Below are positions 1 through 8,477 of a DNA stretch of 64,000 nt, piece by piece (within the stretch, counting starts at the first letter, position 1; every line of letters starts with the position of its first letter). The notes under the pieces were generated by a model. It saw only the letters and a list, made by a program, of their open reading frames with translations. It was not told the origin of the DNA and ran no database searches. The stretch spans positions 1 through 64,000 of the forward strand of contig JBFGZS010000017.1 in assembly GCA_041586615.1 (NCBI GenBank), given 5' to 3'. The DNA is from Motiliproteus sp041586615 (GTDB taxonomy: Bacteria; Pseudomonadota; Gammaproteobacteria; Pseudomonadales; Balneatricaceae). A program made the translations under genes and the position numbers.

Positions 1-1
1 C

Positions 2-2113
2 CCATCCCCAGCGCCGCCAAAAGGAACGACCGCCAACGCGGTGGATTCCGTTTGTCCGTATTGCGGTGTCGGTTGTCTCGTCCGCTACCAGGTCGATAAC
101 AATCAGATCGTTGCCGTCACCGGGCGCAACGGTGCCACCAACCATGGTCGTCTGTGTGTAAAAGGCCGCTTCGGTTTTGACTATCTCAACCACCCACAAC
201 GTCTGTTACGCCCCCTGATTCGCCGCGACGGCGCAATAAAGTCAGCCGCCTTGCCGGACAACCCCGAGGATTATCGCCTCGCTTTCCAGGAAGCAAGCTG
301 GGAAGAAGCCCTGGAGCGTGCCGCACGTGGTTTACGCACGCTACGCGACAACAACGGATCCGATTCACTGGCTGGATTCGGCTCTGCCAAAGGCTCTAAC
401 GAAGAAGCCTATCTGTTCCAAAAACTGATCAGAACCGGCCTGGGAACCAATAATGTCGATCACTGCACACGACTCTGTCACGCCTCCTCCGTCGCGGCAC
501 TGCTGGAAGGCCTGGGCTCGGGGGCGGTATCGAACCCCGTGGCCGATGTCCGCGATACCGATGTTATCGTCGTCATCGGTGCCAACCCCGACAGTAACCA
601 CCCGGTGGCTGCCAGCTTTATGAAAAATGCGGTAAAAGCGGGTAAAACACTGATCGTTATGGACCCGCGTCGCATCCCCATGGCTCGACATGCCCGTTAC
701 TTTCTGCAATTTCAGCCCGATTCCGATGTCGCCCTGCTTAATGCACTGATTCACACCATCATTGATGAGCAGCTCTATAATCAGGACTTTATCACGCAAC
801 GCACCCAGGGATTTGACGCGCTGCGGCAGTCAAGCCTGGCCTTTAGTCCCGAAGCAATGGCGCCCCTGTGCGGCATAGCGGCAACACGTATCCGCGAAGT
901 TGCCCGGTGCTACGCAACGGCAAACAATGCCATGATTTTCTGGGGGATGGGCATCTCACAACACGTGCATGGCACCGATAACGCCCGCTGCCTGATCGCA
1001 TTGGCAATGATCACCGGGCACATCGGCCGGCCCGGCACCGGCTTGCACCCCCTGCGCGGACAAAATAACGTGCAAGGCGCCTCTGATGCAGGCTTGATAC
1101 CGATGATGTTGCCCGACTATCAGCAGGTCGATAACAAAGCCGTACGTGCCCACTTCGAGCAACTCTGGGACTGCACGCTGCCCCCGGAGCCAGGCCTTAC
1201 CGTGGTCGAAATCATGCATGGCGCGCGCGCAGGGACGATTAACGGTCTGTATATCATGGGAGAGAATCCCGCCATGTCCGACCCCAACCTCAACGAAACC
1301 CGTGCAGCCCTGGCGTCATTGGATCACCTGGTGGTCCAGGACCTGTTTATGACCGAAACCGCTGCCTATGCCGACGTGATTCTTCCGGCCTCCGGTTTTT
1401 CCGAAAAAACCGGTACCTTTACCAACACCGACCGCCGTGTCCAGCTCGGCCGGCAAGCCGTAGATCCGCCGGGGGAGGCGCGCCAGGACCTGTGGATCAT
1501 TCAACAACTTGCGCAACGGCTTGGACTGGATTGGCCCGATACGCGACCAGAACAGGTCTATACCGAAATGCGCACCGCCATGCCAAGCCTACGCGGTATC
1601 AGCTGGCAGCGATTGCTCGTCGAAGACTCTGTCATCTACCCCTGCGCCACCGAAGAGCAACCCGGCGAGGCGGTACTGTTTAGGGATACTTTTCCAACCG
1701 CGTCCGGACGAGCCCGATTGGTACCGGCACCGCTGCGCAATGCCGATGAACGACCCGATGATGACTACCCCTGGGTATTGCTGACCGGCCGACAGCTGGA
1801 ACATTGGCACACCGGCTCAATGACGCGCCGATCCGCCGTACTGGATGCCCTGGAGCCCTATGCCTGGGTGGCTCTGAACCCGGTTGACCTGGCAAGCCTG
1901 GGTATAGAGGCCGGCGATAAGGTGCGGCTGCAGAGCCGCCGCGGCGAACTAACCACCGAAACCCGCGCTGACCCCGGCTTAATACCCGGACAGGTGTTTA
2001 TGCCGTTTTGCTACGAGGAAGCCGCCGTCAACCTGTTGACCAACGATGCCTTGGATCCAGACGGTAAAATAGCCGAGGTGAAATACTGTGCGGTGCAGGT
2101 AGCACCGGCCTGA
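2..2113 (+). CDS. Formate dehydrogenase alpha subunit-type molybdopterin oxidoreductase (5' end cut by window)
   Basis: The reading frame is open from base 2, with no stop before the first recognisable motif, so the gene starts upstream; a GTG at 41 is only the first possible internal start. The visible part holds CPYCGVGC (C-x2-C-x3-C) followed by a Cys before VKGRFGFD, which is the [4Fe-4S] site at the head of the molybdopterin domain of FdhA-like enzymes. HCTRLCHASSV matches the active-site region that in E. coli FdhF carries selenocysteine; here the residue is Cys (UGU). DVIVVIGANPDSNHPV and GENPAMSDPN are typical bis-MGD binding stretches, and the last ~110 residues form the molydopterin dinucleotide-binding domain. 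In related enzymes a 2Fe-2S/4Fe-4S ferredoxin-like region precedes this point. A nitrate or other substrate cannot be fully excluded, but the TRLCHASSV region favours formate oxidation. Confidence 0.8.
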   Translation, partial: PSPAPPKGTTANAVDSVCPYCGVGCLVRYQVDNNQIVAVTGRNGATNHGRLCVKGRFGFDYLNHPQRLLRPLIRRDGAIKSAALPDNPEDYRLAFQEASWEEALERAARGLRTLRDNNGSDSLAGFGSAKGSNEEAYLFQKLIRTGLGTNNVDHCTRLCHASSVAALLEGLGSGAVSNPVADVRDTDVIVVIGANPDSNHPVAASFMKNAVKAGKTLIVMDPRRIPMARHARYFLQFQPDSDVALLNALIHTIIDEQLYNQDFITQRTQGFDALRQSSLAFSPEAMAPLCGIAATRIREVARCYATANNAMIFWGMGISQHVHGTDNARCLIALAMITGHIGRPGTGLHPLRGQNNVQGASDAGLIPMMLPDYQQVDNKAVRAHFEQLWDCTLPPEPGLTVVEIMHGARAGTINGLYIMGENPAMSDPNLNETRAALASLDHLVVQDLFMTETAAYADVILPASGFSEKTGTFTNTDRRVQLGRQAVDPPGEARQDLWIIQQLAQRLGLDWPDTRPEQVYTEMRTAMPSLRGISWQRLLVEDSVIYPCATEEQPGEAVLFRDTFPTASGRARLVPAPLRNADERPDDDYPWVLLTGRQLEHWHTGSMTRRSAVLDALEPYAWVALNPVDLASLGIEAGDKVRLQSRRGELTTETRADPGLIPGQVFMPFCYEEAAVNLLTNDALDPDGKIAEVKYCAVQVAPA

Positions 2114-2116
2114 ACG

Positions 2117-2151
2117 CCCCCTCTCAACGGTCTTTCGGCGCCAAGAGGGGG
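2117..2151. terminator. GC-rich hairpin between convergent genes
   Basis: CCCCCTCT (2117-2124) can pair with AGAGGGGG (2144-2151) in the 54-bp gap between the convergent formate dehydrogenase gene and sthA. No U-run follows on either strand, so a terminator role is a guess based on position. Confidence 0.3.
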
Positions 2152-2167
2152 GCATCTGCAGGTCTCA

Positions 2168-3568
2168 TTAGATGTTGGCGATACGATTCAGACCCGCGAT
2201 CGCTGCGACCCGGAAGGCTTCTGCCATGGTGGGATAGTTGAAGGTCGTATTGACGAAATATTTGATGGTATTGGCTTCGCCTTTCTGGTCCATGATCGCC
2301 TGACCGATGTGGATAATCTCGGAGGCCCGATCACCGAAGCAATGAATGCCCAAAATCTCCAACGTTTCACGATGGAACAATATCTTCAGCATTCCCACCG
2401 GCTCGCCGTAGATCTGGGCGCGGGCGATATCCTTAAAAAACGCCTGCCCCACTTCATAGGGAACCTTTGATTGCGTTAGCTCCGCCTCGGTATGGCCGAT
2501 TGAACTGATCTCAGGGATGGTATAGATGCCGGTAGGCACCTGTGACACATGACGGAAATCATCGGCCTTGAGCATATCAGACGCGGCGGCGCGGCCCTGA
2601 TCGATAGCCGCCGATGCCAGGCTTGGCCAGCCGATCACATCACCGGCCGCATACAGTCCCGGTACCGAGGTGCGGTAATGATCATCCACTTCCAGCTGCC
2701 CACGGCTATTGGGTTTGACACCAATCGCTTCCAGCCCTAAATCATCCGTGTTACCGGTGCGGCCATTACACCACAGGAAAGCATCAGCTCGAATTTTCTT
2801 GCCCGACTTTAGCGTCAGAATACACCCGTGATCATCGCCTTCCACGACTTCATATTCTTCATTATGCCGAATGGTACAGCCGCTGTTGCGCAGCTGATAG
2901 CTCAAGGCGTCGGAGATTTCATCATCCATAAAGGACAACAGACGTTCACGGTTGTCGATCAGGTCGACCTTAACCCCCAGACCAGCAAAAATCGACGCAT
3001 ATTCACAGCCGATAACACCCGCCCCATAAACAATCAGGGTGCGAGGCGTATGCTCCAGCTTGAGGATAGTGTCCGAGTTATAGATCCGCGGGTGCGTAAA
3101 GTCGATGTCAGCGGGTGTATACGGCCGTGAACCGGTAGCAATAACCACATTCGTGGCTTTCAATATATCGTCGCTACGCTGTGAGTGACTGATTGTTACC
3201 GTATTGGCATCAATGAACTTGGCGTTACCGAAATAGACGTCGATGCGGTTACGGGCATAAAAACCGGTACGCAGCATGACCTGATTGGCAATAACGCTTT
3301 CTGCGCGCTTCAGCACCTTCGGGAAGGAGAACCAGCGCGGCTCACCAATATCACGAAACATGGGGTTGGTATTAAACTCCATGATCTGCTTGACCGAATG
3401 ACGCAGCGCCTTGGAGGGTATCGTTCCGACATGTGTACAGTTGCCGCCGACCTGATCGTGGCGCTCCACGACGGCCACACGCCGGCCTTTTTTAGCGGCA
3501 TTCATGGCGGCGCCTTCACCCGCCGGCCCTGATCCAATTACTACGACATCGTATTCGTAAACAGCCAT
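2168..3568 (-). CDS. sthA: Soluble pyridine nucleotide transhydrogenase (Si-specific)
   Basis: A 466-residue flavoprotein of the dihydrolipoamide dehydrogenase/glutathione reductase fold that moves hydride between NADPH and NAD+ in the cytoplasm. The FAD-binding VVVIGSGPAGEGAA lies near the N-terminus, the second nucleotide-binding GAGVIGCEYAS near residue 185, and a C-terminal dimerisation domain follows. The diagnostic feature is GGNCTHVGTIPSKALR: the place of the redox disulfide keeps the first Cys, but the second Cys of the CxxxxC pair is Thr, as in SthA/UdhA and unlike true disulfide reductases. Length matches E. coli SthA. The start is supported by AGGGG about 7 bases upstream of ATG. 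It converges on the formate dehydrogenase gene and lies downstream of the Na+-NQR unit, the order I recall from Pseudomonas. Confidence 0.95.
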   Translation of the reverse strand: MAVYEYDVVVIGSGPAGEGAAMNAAKKGRRVAVVERHDQVGGNCTHVGTIPSKALRHSVKQIMEFNTNPMFRDIGEPRWFSFPKVLKRAESVIANQVMLRTGFYARNRIDVYFGNAKFIDANTVTISHSQRSDDILKATNVVIATGSRPYTPADIDFTHPRIYNSDTILKLEHTPRTLIVYGAGVIGCEYASIFAGLGVKVDLIDNRERLLSFMDDEISDALSYQLRNSGCTIRHNEEYEVVEGDDHGCILTLKSGKKIRADAFLWCNGRTGNTDDLGLEAIGVKPNSRGQLEVDDHYRTSVPGLYAAGDVIGWPSLASAAIDQGRAAASDMLKADDFRHVSQVPTGIYTIPEISSIGHTEAELTQSKVPYEVGQAFFKDIARAQIYGEPVGMLKILFHRETLEILGIHCFGDRASEIIHIGQAIMDQKGEANTIKYFVNTTFNYPTMAEAFRVAAIAGLNRIANI

Positions 3569-3733
3569 TCTATGCCCCTATCCGCATCTCGAAGACAAAC
3601 GACGTCCGCTGCAGTGGCCATCGTGGCGACTGCTTCAACCGGATCGTTATCTGTGTACTGCAAGTTTGTCGGCAGCTTGTACTGCTCTATTTTGAAAATC
3701 GATAGTTTAGTAATTAATAATTTAACCCATCAA

Positions 3734-3991
3734 TTATTTTGATTTAGGTAACTCGTACGCCAAGCCAGCCGCTTCTTTAGCCGCTTCAGCCTTGGCCTGC
3801 TCCTGCTCCTGCTCTTTTTCACATTGATTAGGGTCATCACCGCAGACGGGGCACAGATAATCCTTCTCGCCCAGTGCGGCACCGACGCCACCGCAGGAGC
3901 CTTTAATCGGCTTGCGCCCCATCATGACGCCCACGGATGTTGCCGCAACCACGAACAACAGAACAAAAATGGTTAAAATCAGCGTTGTCAT
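3734..3991 (-). CDS. nqrM: Na+-NQR maturation protein NqrM
   Basis: An 85-residue protein with one N-terminal membrane segment (residues 2-24, TLILTIFVLLFVVAA) followed by a Cys-rich cytoplasmic piece: GSCGGVGAALGEKDYLCPVCGDD and a further Cys in NQCEKE, four in all. This is the DUF539/NqrM pattern; the family is known to be needed for assembly of Na+-NQR, probably by delivering iron to the cluster held by NqrD and NqrE. The C-terminal tail is a Glu/Gln/Ala repeat (EKEQEQEQAKAEAAKEAA). It is the last gene of the nqr-apbE-nqrM unit and follows apbE by 8 bases, so co-transcription is likely. Confidence 0.93.
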   Translation of the reverse strand: MTTLILTIFVLLFVVAATSVGVMMGRKPIKGSCGGVGAALGEKDYLCPVCGDDPNQCEKEQEQEQAKAEAAKEAAGLAYELPKSK

Positions 3992-3999
3992 ACTTCACC

Positions 4000-5148
4000 T
4001 CACTCGACTAGATACTGTTCAAAAGCCGGGGTTCGTTTTTCAATAAACCCTTGCTCCTGTTTGACGATAAAAAACGCCGCAAGATCCATCGCCAGCGCTA
4101 ATTGATAACCCGCTTCATCCCCCAGCACCATCATCGCTGTCGCCATAGCATCGGCTCGGGCGCAGGAAGGGTCGATGATAGTGACCGACGCTAAGCGATG
4201 CGTGATTGGCCGCCCCGTCTTGGGGTCAATGGTATGTGAATAGCGCACACCATCTTGTTCAAAATAGTTACGATAATCGCCCGATGTAGCAATCGCCGTA
4301 TCCTTCACATGAATAATCCGCTGAATGACGCGGGCTCCCGGTTGCGGGCTTTCCACCGCAATACGCCATTGCTGATTCCCGGGCTTTTCGCCGCGAGCGC
4401 GTAATTCACCACCCACCTCCACCAGAAAGGCATCGAAGCGGCTGCTTAGCTGCGCAACAACCTGGTCAACCGCATACCCCTTAGCGATGGCGGATAGATC
4501 CAGATAGCTGTCGGTACGTTTTAGCAGCGCCGCGGTTGTGACGGTTACTGCCGTTGTGTCTGTTGCTACCGTTGTGCCTGTTTCTGCTGTTTCGTTTTTT
4601 ACTGCCGTTATGCGTGTCTCGCCGGTGTCTACGACGGCCTCGTTTCTTAACGAAGGACGTAGCGAAATATGCTGGTAACCGATGCGACGCATCAGGTCGG
4701 TAATTTGTTGTTCATCAGGAGCTTTAGATATGTGCTTATCAGGCCCGAACCCCCAAAGGTTCACCAGCGGCCCTACAGTCATATCAAAAGAACCTTGTGT
4801 CTGCTCACTGATGTCTAAGCCTAATGCCACCACCGCTGCCGTTTCGTCACTGATGGGAAACCAGCGATCAGGCGCAGAGTGGTTAAACAGACTGAGTTCA
4901 GAATCTTGCCGGTAGGTCGACATGCGCGACTCGATACGATCGAGCACTGCCTGAATATCGCGCGCAATAGCGGTCGTATCCAGGTCGCTGGCCGCGACAA
5001 TTTTAACAGAATAGGTGGTGCCCATCGTGGCACCCGTCAAGGTATGAATAATCTGCTCCGGTTTCCCGGAGCAGGCTGTCAGGGCCAGACACACCAGCCC
5101 GAAGGCTAGCCGCCTGGCAATGACAGAAAGAGTACTGAACGAACTCAT
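4000..5148 (-). CDS. apbE: FAD:protein FMN transferase (flavin transferase)
   Basis: Attaches FMN covalently to threonine of target proteins; in this context the targets should be NqrB and NqrC. A lipoprotein signal peptide ends in LTAC with Cys26 as the predicted lipidated residue. TMGTTYSVK, GGELRARG, the TSGDYRNYF region, HTIDPKTGRPI and the Mg2+-site DAMATAMMVLG are ApbE family motifs. At 382 residues it is longer than usual because of a Thr/Ala/Val-rich insert at about residues 160-207, just before LDLSAIAKGYAVDQ; the insert coincides with five imperfect 18-bp repeats (4529-4618). Nine bases separate it from nqrF upstream. No strong ribosome binding site is visible before the ATG. Confidence 0.95.
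   Translation of the reverse strand: MSSFSTLSVIARRLAFGLVCLALTACSGKPEQIIHTLTGATMGTTYSVKIVAASDLDTTAIARDIQAVLDRIESRMSTYRQDSELSLFNHSAPDRWFPISDETAAVVALGLDISEQTQGSFDMTVGPLVNLWGFGPDKHISKAPDEQQITDLMRRIGYQHISLRPSLRNEAVVDTGETRITAVKNETAETGTTVATDTTAVTVTTAALLKRTDSYLDLSAIAKGYAVDQVVAQLSSRFDAFLVEVGGELRARGEKPGNQQWRIAVESPQPGARVIQRIIHVKDTAIATSGDYRNYFEQDGVRYSHTIDPKTGRPITHRLASVTIIDPSCARADAMATAMMVLGDEAGYQLALAMDLAAFFIVKQEQGFIEKRTPAFEQYLVE
4529..4618. repeat. Five imperfect 18-bp tandem repeats inside apbE
   Basis: Five consecutive 18-base units start at 4529, 4547, 4565, 4583 and 4601. Examples are ACTGCCGTTGTGTCTGTT (4547) and GCTACCGTTGTGCCTGTT (4565), which differ at three positions; the unit at 4583 is the most diverged. 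The length is a multiple of three, so the gene stays in frame and the array encodes a Thr/Ala/Val-rich stretch with no counterpart in typical ApbE. Confidence 0.75.
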
Positions 5149-5157
5149 AGACGTTGA

Positions 5158-6381
5158 TTAACCACCAAAGTCATCGAGCAGGATGTTTTCGCGTTCAACA
5201 CCCAGGTCTTCCAGCATCTTGATGACAGCGGAGGTCATCATTGGCGGTCCACACATGTAAAATTCGCAATCTTCGGGCGCTTCGTGCTCCTTAAGATAGT
5301 TATCGAACAAGACATTGTGGATAAAGCCGGTATAACCGGTCCAATTATCTTCAGGCATCGGATCAGACAGCGCCAGGTGCCATTCAAAGTTTTCGTTCTC
5401 TGCGGCCAGCTTATCGAACTCTTCCATATAGAAGGCTTCACGCATAGAGCGAGCACCGTACCAGTAAGAGATCTTACGGGTAGAGCTCAAACGCTTAAGC
5501 TGATCAAAGATGTGCGAACGCATCGGCGCCATACCGGCACCACCACCGACAAAGACCATCTCGGCATCGGTATCTTTGGCGAAGAACTCGCCGAAAGGAC
5601 CGTACACGGTAACCTTGTCGCCCGGCTTCAGACTGAAGACGTAAGAAGACATCTTACCCGGAGGCAGATTGTCCTTACCCGGAGGCGGTGAAGCCACACG
5701 GATGTTGAACTTAACCACACCACGCTCTTCCGGGTAGTTCGCCATAGAGTAAGCACGAATGGTGGTTTCGTCGACCTTGGAAACATACTTCCAGATATCG
5801 AACTTATCCCAATCACCGTGATATTCCTTATCGATGTCGAAATCTTTGTAGTTGACGACATGCGGTGGGCATTCGAGCTGCACATAACCACCGGCACGAA
5901 AATCAACGTTTTCACCTTCAGGCAGACGCAGTGTCAGCTCTTTGATAAACGTCGCAACGTTCGGGTTGGAGTCAACCGTACATTCCCACTTCTTCACGCC
6001 AAAGACTTCGTCTTCAACTTCGATCTTCATATCGGCCTTAACCGCGACCTGACAAGACAGGCGCCAGCCTTCCTTACGCTGACCTTTCGTGAAGTGCCCC
6101 TCTTCGGTGGGCAGCATCTCACCGCCGCCCTCTTCGACGATGCACTTACACTGCGCACAGGTACCGCCACCACCACAGGCGGACGAGAGGAAAACCCCAC
6201 GACCGGCTAACGTACCCAACAGCTTGTCACCAGCCGGTACCGTAATGGTTTTTTCCGGATCGCCATTGATCTCAATGGTCACGTCGCCGCTGCTAACCAT
6301 CTTGGAGCGGGCGAAAAGGATCACCGCTACCAAGACCAGCACCACGACCGTGAACATGATCACACCAAGTATAATTTCCAT
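5158..6381 (-). CDS. nqrF: Na+-translocating NADH:quinone reductase subunit F
   Basis: The 407-residue NADH-oxidising subunit. One N-terminal membrane anchor (residues 3-23) is followed by a plant-type ferredoxin domain whose 2Fe-2S ligands are Cys69, Cys75, Cys78 and Cys110 (CGGGGTCAQC and RLSCQV). The FAD domain carries RAYSMANY, and the NADH domain carries VGGGAGMAPMRSH and YMCGPPMM. The C-terminal LLDDFGG is a usual NqrF ending. It takes electrons from NADH and passes them via FAD and the 2Fe-2S cluster into the membrane subunits. It is the last structural gene of nqrABCDEF, with apbE 9 bases downstream. Confidence 0.97.
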   Translation of the reverse strand: MEIILGVIMFTVVVLVLVAVILFARSKMVSSGDVTIEINGDPEKTITVPAGDKLLGTLAGRGVFLSSACGGGGTCAQCKCIVEEGGGEMLPTEEGHFTKGQRKEGWRLSCQVAVKADMKIEVEDEVFGVKKWECTVDSNPNVATFIKELTLRLPEGENVDFRAGGYVQLECPPHVVNYKDFDIDKEYHGDWDKFDIWKYVSKVDETTIRAYSMANYPEERGVVKFNIRVASPPPGKDNLPPGKMSSYVFSLKPGDKVTVYGPFGEFFAKDTDAEMVFVGGGAGMAPMRSHIFDQLKRLSSTRKISYWYGARSMREAFYMEEFDKLAAENENFEWHLALSDPMPEDNWTGYTGFIHNVLFDNYLKEHEAPEDCEFYMCGPPMMTSAVIKMLEDLGVERENILLDDFGG

Positions 6382-6420
6382 GTTCGTTTAACCCTAAATT
6401 AGTCTCGATCTCCGCACAGC

Positions 6421-7029
6421 TTACAGCTGTACACCAGAGAAGGACATGAAGCCCATCGCCATCAGGCCAACAGTCAGGAAGGTAATTCCCAGACCACGCA
6501 GACCATGCGGCACATCGCTGTACTTCAGCTTCTCGCGGATACCCGCCAGAGCGGTGATAGCCAGAGCCCAGCCAACACCGGCGCCGATGCCGTAAACTAC
6601 CGACTCGCCGAAGTTATAGTCGCGCTCTACCATGAACAGTGCACCGGCCATGATGGCGCAGTTCACAGTGATCAAGGGTAGAAACACGCCCAACGCGTTG
6701 TACAGGGCAGGCACGAACTTATCCAGGAACATTTCCAGGATCTGAACGACTGCGGCAATAACACCGATATAGGAGATCAAGCCCAGGAAGCTCAGGTCCA
6801 CCTCGGGTAATCCGGCCCAGGCTAATGCGCCGTCAGCCAGCAGATAGGTATAGATCAGGTTGTTGATCGGTACCGTGATACCCAGGATGACGATTACAGC
6901 GATCCCCAGACCCAGAGCAGTCTGTACCTTCTTGGAAATTGCGATAAACGTACACATTCCCAGGAAGAAGGCGAGCGCCATGTTCTCGATAAAGATCGAG
7001 CGAACAAACAGGCTAATATAATGTTCCAT
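6421..7029 (-). CDS. nqrE: Na+-translocating NADH:quinone reductase subunit E
   Basis: A 202-residue integral membrane subunit with six hydrophobic segments, paralogous to NqrD and to Rnf subunits. Cys26 (FLGMCTF) and the Cys in VNCAIMAG sit at the positions known to hold the intramembrane iron centre together with two Cys of NqrD. The gene follows nqrD after 15 bases, with a GAGTGAG ribosome binding site in that gap. Confidence 0.97.
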   Translation of the reverse strand: MEHYISLFVRSIFIENMALAFFLGMCTFIAISKKVQTALGLGIAVIVILGITVPINNLIYTYLLADGALAWAGLPEVDLSFLGLISYIGVIAAVVQILEMFLDKFVPALYNALGVFLPLITVNCAIMAGALFMVERDYNFGESVVYGIGAGVGWALAITALAGIREKLKYSDVPHGLRGLGITFLTVGLMAMGFMSFSGVQL

Positions 7030-7044
7030 AACTCACTCTTCCTC

Positions 7045-7692
7045 TTACTTGGTGTTGGGCGCCATGACGAAGTCAGCCGCTTCAACCTGATTTTTCTTCA
7101 GGGTACGCAGACCCCAGATCATCAGACCAATAACGAAGAACGCCGATGGTGGCAACAGCATCAGACCATTGGGTACATACCAGCCCCCATTGGTCACCAA
7201 GGTGAATATCTCAATGCCGAACAGCGAGCCAGAACCGGTCAGTTCCCGCACAACGCCGACAAAGATCAAGACAGCGCCGTAACCCAGGCCGTTACCGATA
7301 CCGTCCCAGAAGCTGATCCCGGCAGGGTTCTTCATGGCAAAGGCTTCGGCGCGTCCCATAACGATACAGTTGGTAATGATCAAACCAACGAATACCGACA
7401 GCTGCTTGGACAGCTCATAGGCAAAGGCCTTGAGTACCTGATCCACCACGATGACCAGTGATGCAATAATCGTCATCTGTACGATGATCCGGATATTGCC
7501 CGGAATGTGATTACGGATTGCGGCGATAAACAGGTTAGAAAACGCGGTTACCACGATTACCGCAAGACTCATTACCACTGCAACCTTAAGGCTGCTGGTT
7601 ACGGCCAAGGCAGAACAGATACCCAGGATCTGCAATGCGATCGGGTTGTTCTCAAGGACCGGTTTTGTGATGACATCTTTCATCTGAGACAT
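7045..7692 (-). CDS. nqrD: Na+-translocating NADH:quinone reductase subunit D
   Basis: A 215-residue membrane subunit. Cys26 in LGICSALAVT and the Cys in ITNCIVMGRAEA correspond to the pair that, with two Cys of NqrE, binds the intramembrane iron-sulfur centre in Vibrio NQR. EAFAMKNPAG and DGIGNGLGYG are conserved loops of the NqrD/RnfE family. GAGGTG lies just upstream of the ATG, and the gene begins 2 bases after nqrC ends, so translation is probably coupled. Confidence 0.97.
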   Translation of the reverse strand: MSQMKDVITKPVLENNPIALQILGICSALAVTSSLKVAVVMSLAVIVVTAFSNLFIAAIRNHIPGNIRIIVQMTIIASLVIVVDQVLKAFAYELSKQLSVFVGLIITNCIVMGRAEAFAMKNPAGISFWDGIGNGLGYGAVLIFVGVVRELTGSGSLFGIEIFTLVTNGGWYVPNGLMLLPPSAFFVIGLMIWGLRTLKKNQVEAADFVMAPNTK

Positions 7693-7694
7693 GA

Positions 7695-8477
7695 TTACAC
7701 CTCACCTGCACGCAGCTTAGCCAGGAACGGCGCGTAACCGTTCTCGCTTAGCCAGAACTGAACCAGATTGCTAACACCATTGGACGTCAGTGTCGCACCG
7801 GCCAGCCCATCGATCTGATGCGCAGCATCTTTAGAGTTGGGATCGACCGTACCCTTGATCAGAGCGATGGCCGCGTTCTCGGTGTTAGCACCATAGACCT
7901 GCTTGCCAGGCCACTGCCCTTTCCAACGCGGGTTATCCACTTCACCACCCAAGCCGGGAGTTTCTGCATGCTCATAAAAGCCCAGACCAACCACAGTATT
8001 CAGGTCACCTTCCAGCGCCATGAAACCATACAAGGTTGACCACAGACCTTTACCATGGATAGGCAGGATCAGCGTCTTGAGCGCATCACCGTCCTTTACC
8101 ATGTAGATGGTCTTGTAACGCGCATGCTTTTTAATGCCGGCAAGATCCTGTTCAGCGGTCAGCTGGACAGAGCGGGCAGGGTCTTTAGCAGCTTTACGCT
8201 CATCGTAGGTCGCCGGATCGATACCGTCTGCCCAACGGCCAGTCTGCATATCGATGACTTTTGCGGTCACATTCGCGTCAAACAATTCGCTGACGGATTT
8301 GCTCTCATCGCTGATATTGGCCGCAGCCAGGATATTGGTTTTCTTATCCAGAGCCTTGTTCGCCAGCTGCAGAGGCTTAAGGCCTACCGCGGCCGCCGAC
8401 ACAAATACCGCACAGACCACACAGAGTGAGATCGTTACGATCAGCGTTTTGGAGATGGTATCGTTATTAGCCGACAT
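7695..8477 (-). CDS. nqrC: Na+-translocating NADH:quinone reductase subunit C
   Basis: A 260-residue subunit with one membrane anchor (about residues 11-32) and a periplasmic flavin domain. FMN is attached by a phosphoester bond to a Thr; here DGLAGATLTSNGV places it at Thr229. The residue before GAT is Ala where many homologues have Ser. I chose the ATG at 8477 (MSANND) over a longer frame from 8516, because GGAGG lies 8 bases upstream of it and the shorter form has the usual NqrC length. It overlaps the end of nqrB by 11 bases. Confidence 0.95.
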   Translation of the reverse strand: MSANNDTISKTLIVTISLCVVCAVFVSAAAVGLKPLQLANKALDKKTNILAAANISDESKSVSELFDANVTAKVIDMQTGRWADGIDPATYDERKAAKDPARSVQLTAEQDLAGIKKHARYKTIYMVKDGDALKTLILPIHGKGLWSTLYGFMALEGDLNTVVGLGFYEHAETPGLGGEVDNPRWKGQWPGKQVYGANTENAAIALIKGTVDPNSKDAAHQIDGLAGATLTSNGVSNLVQFWLSENGYAPFLAKLRAGEV

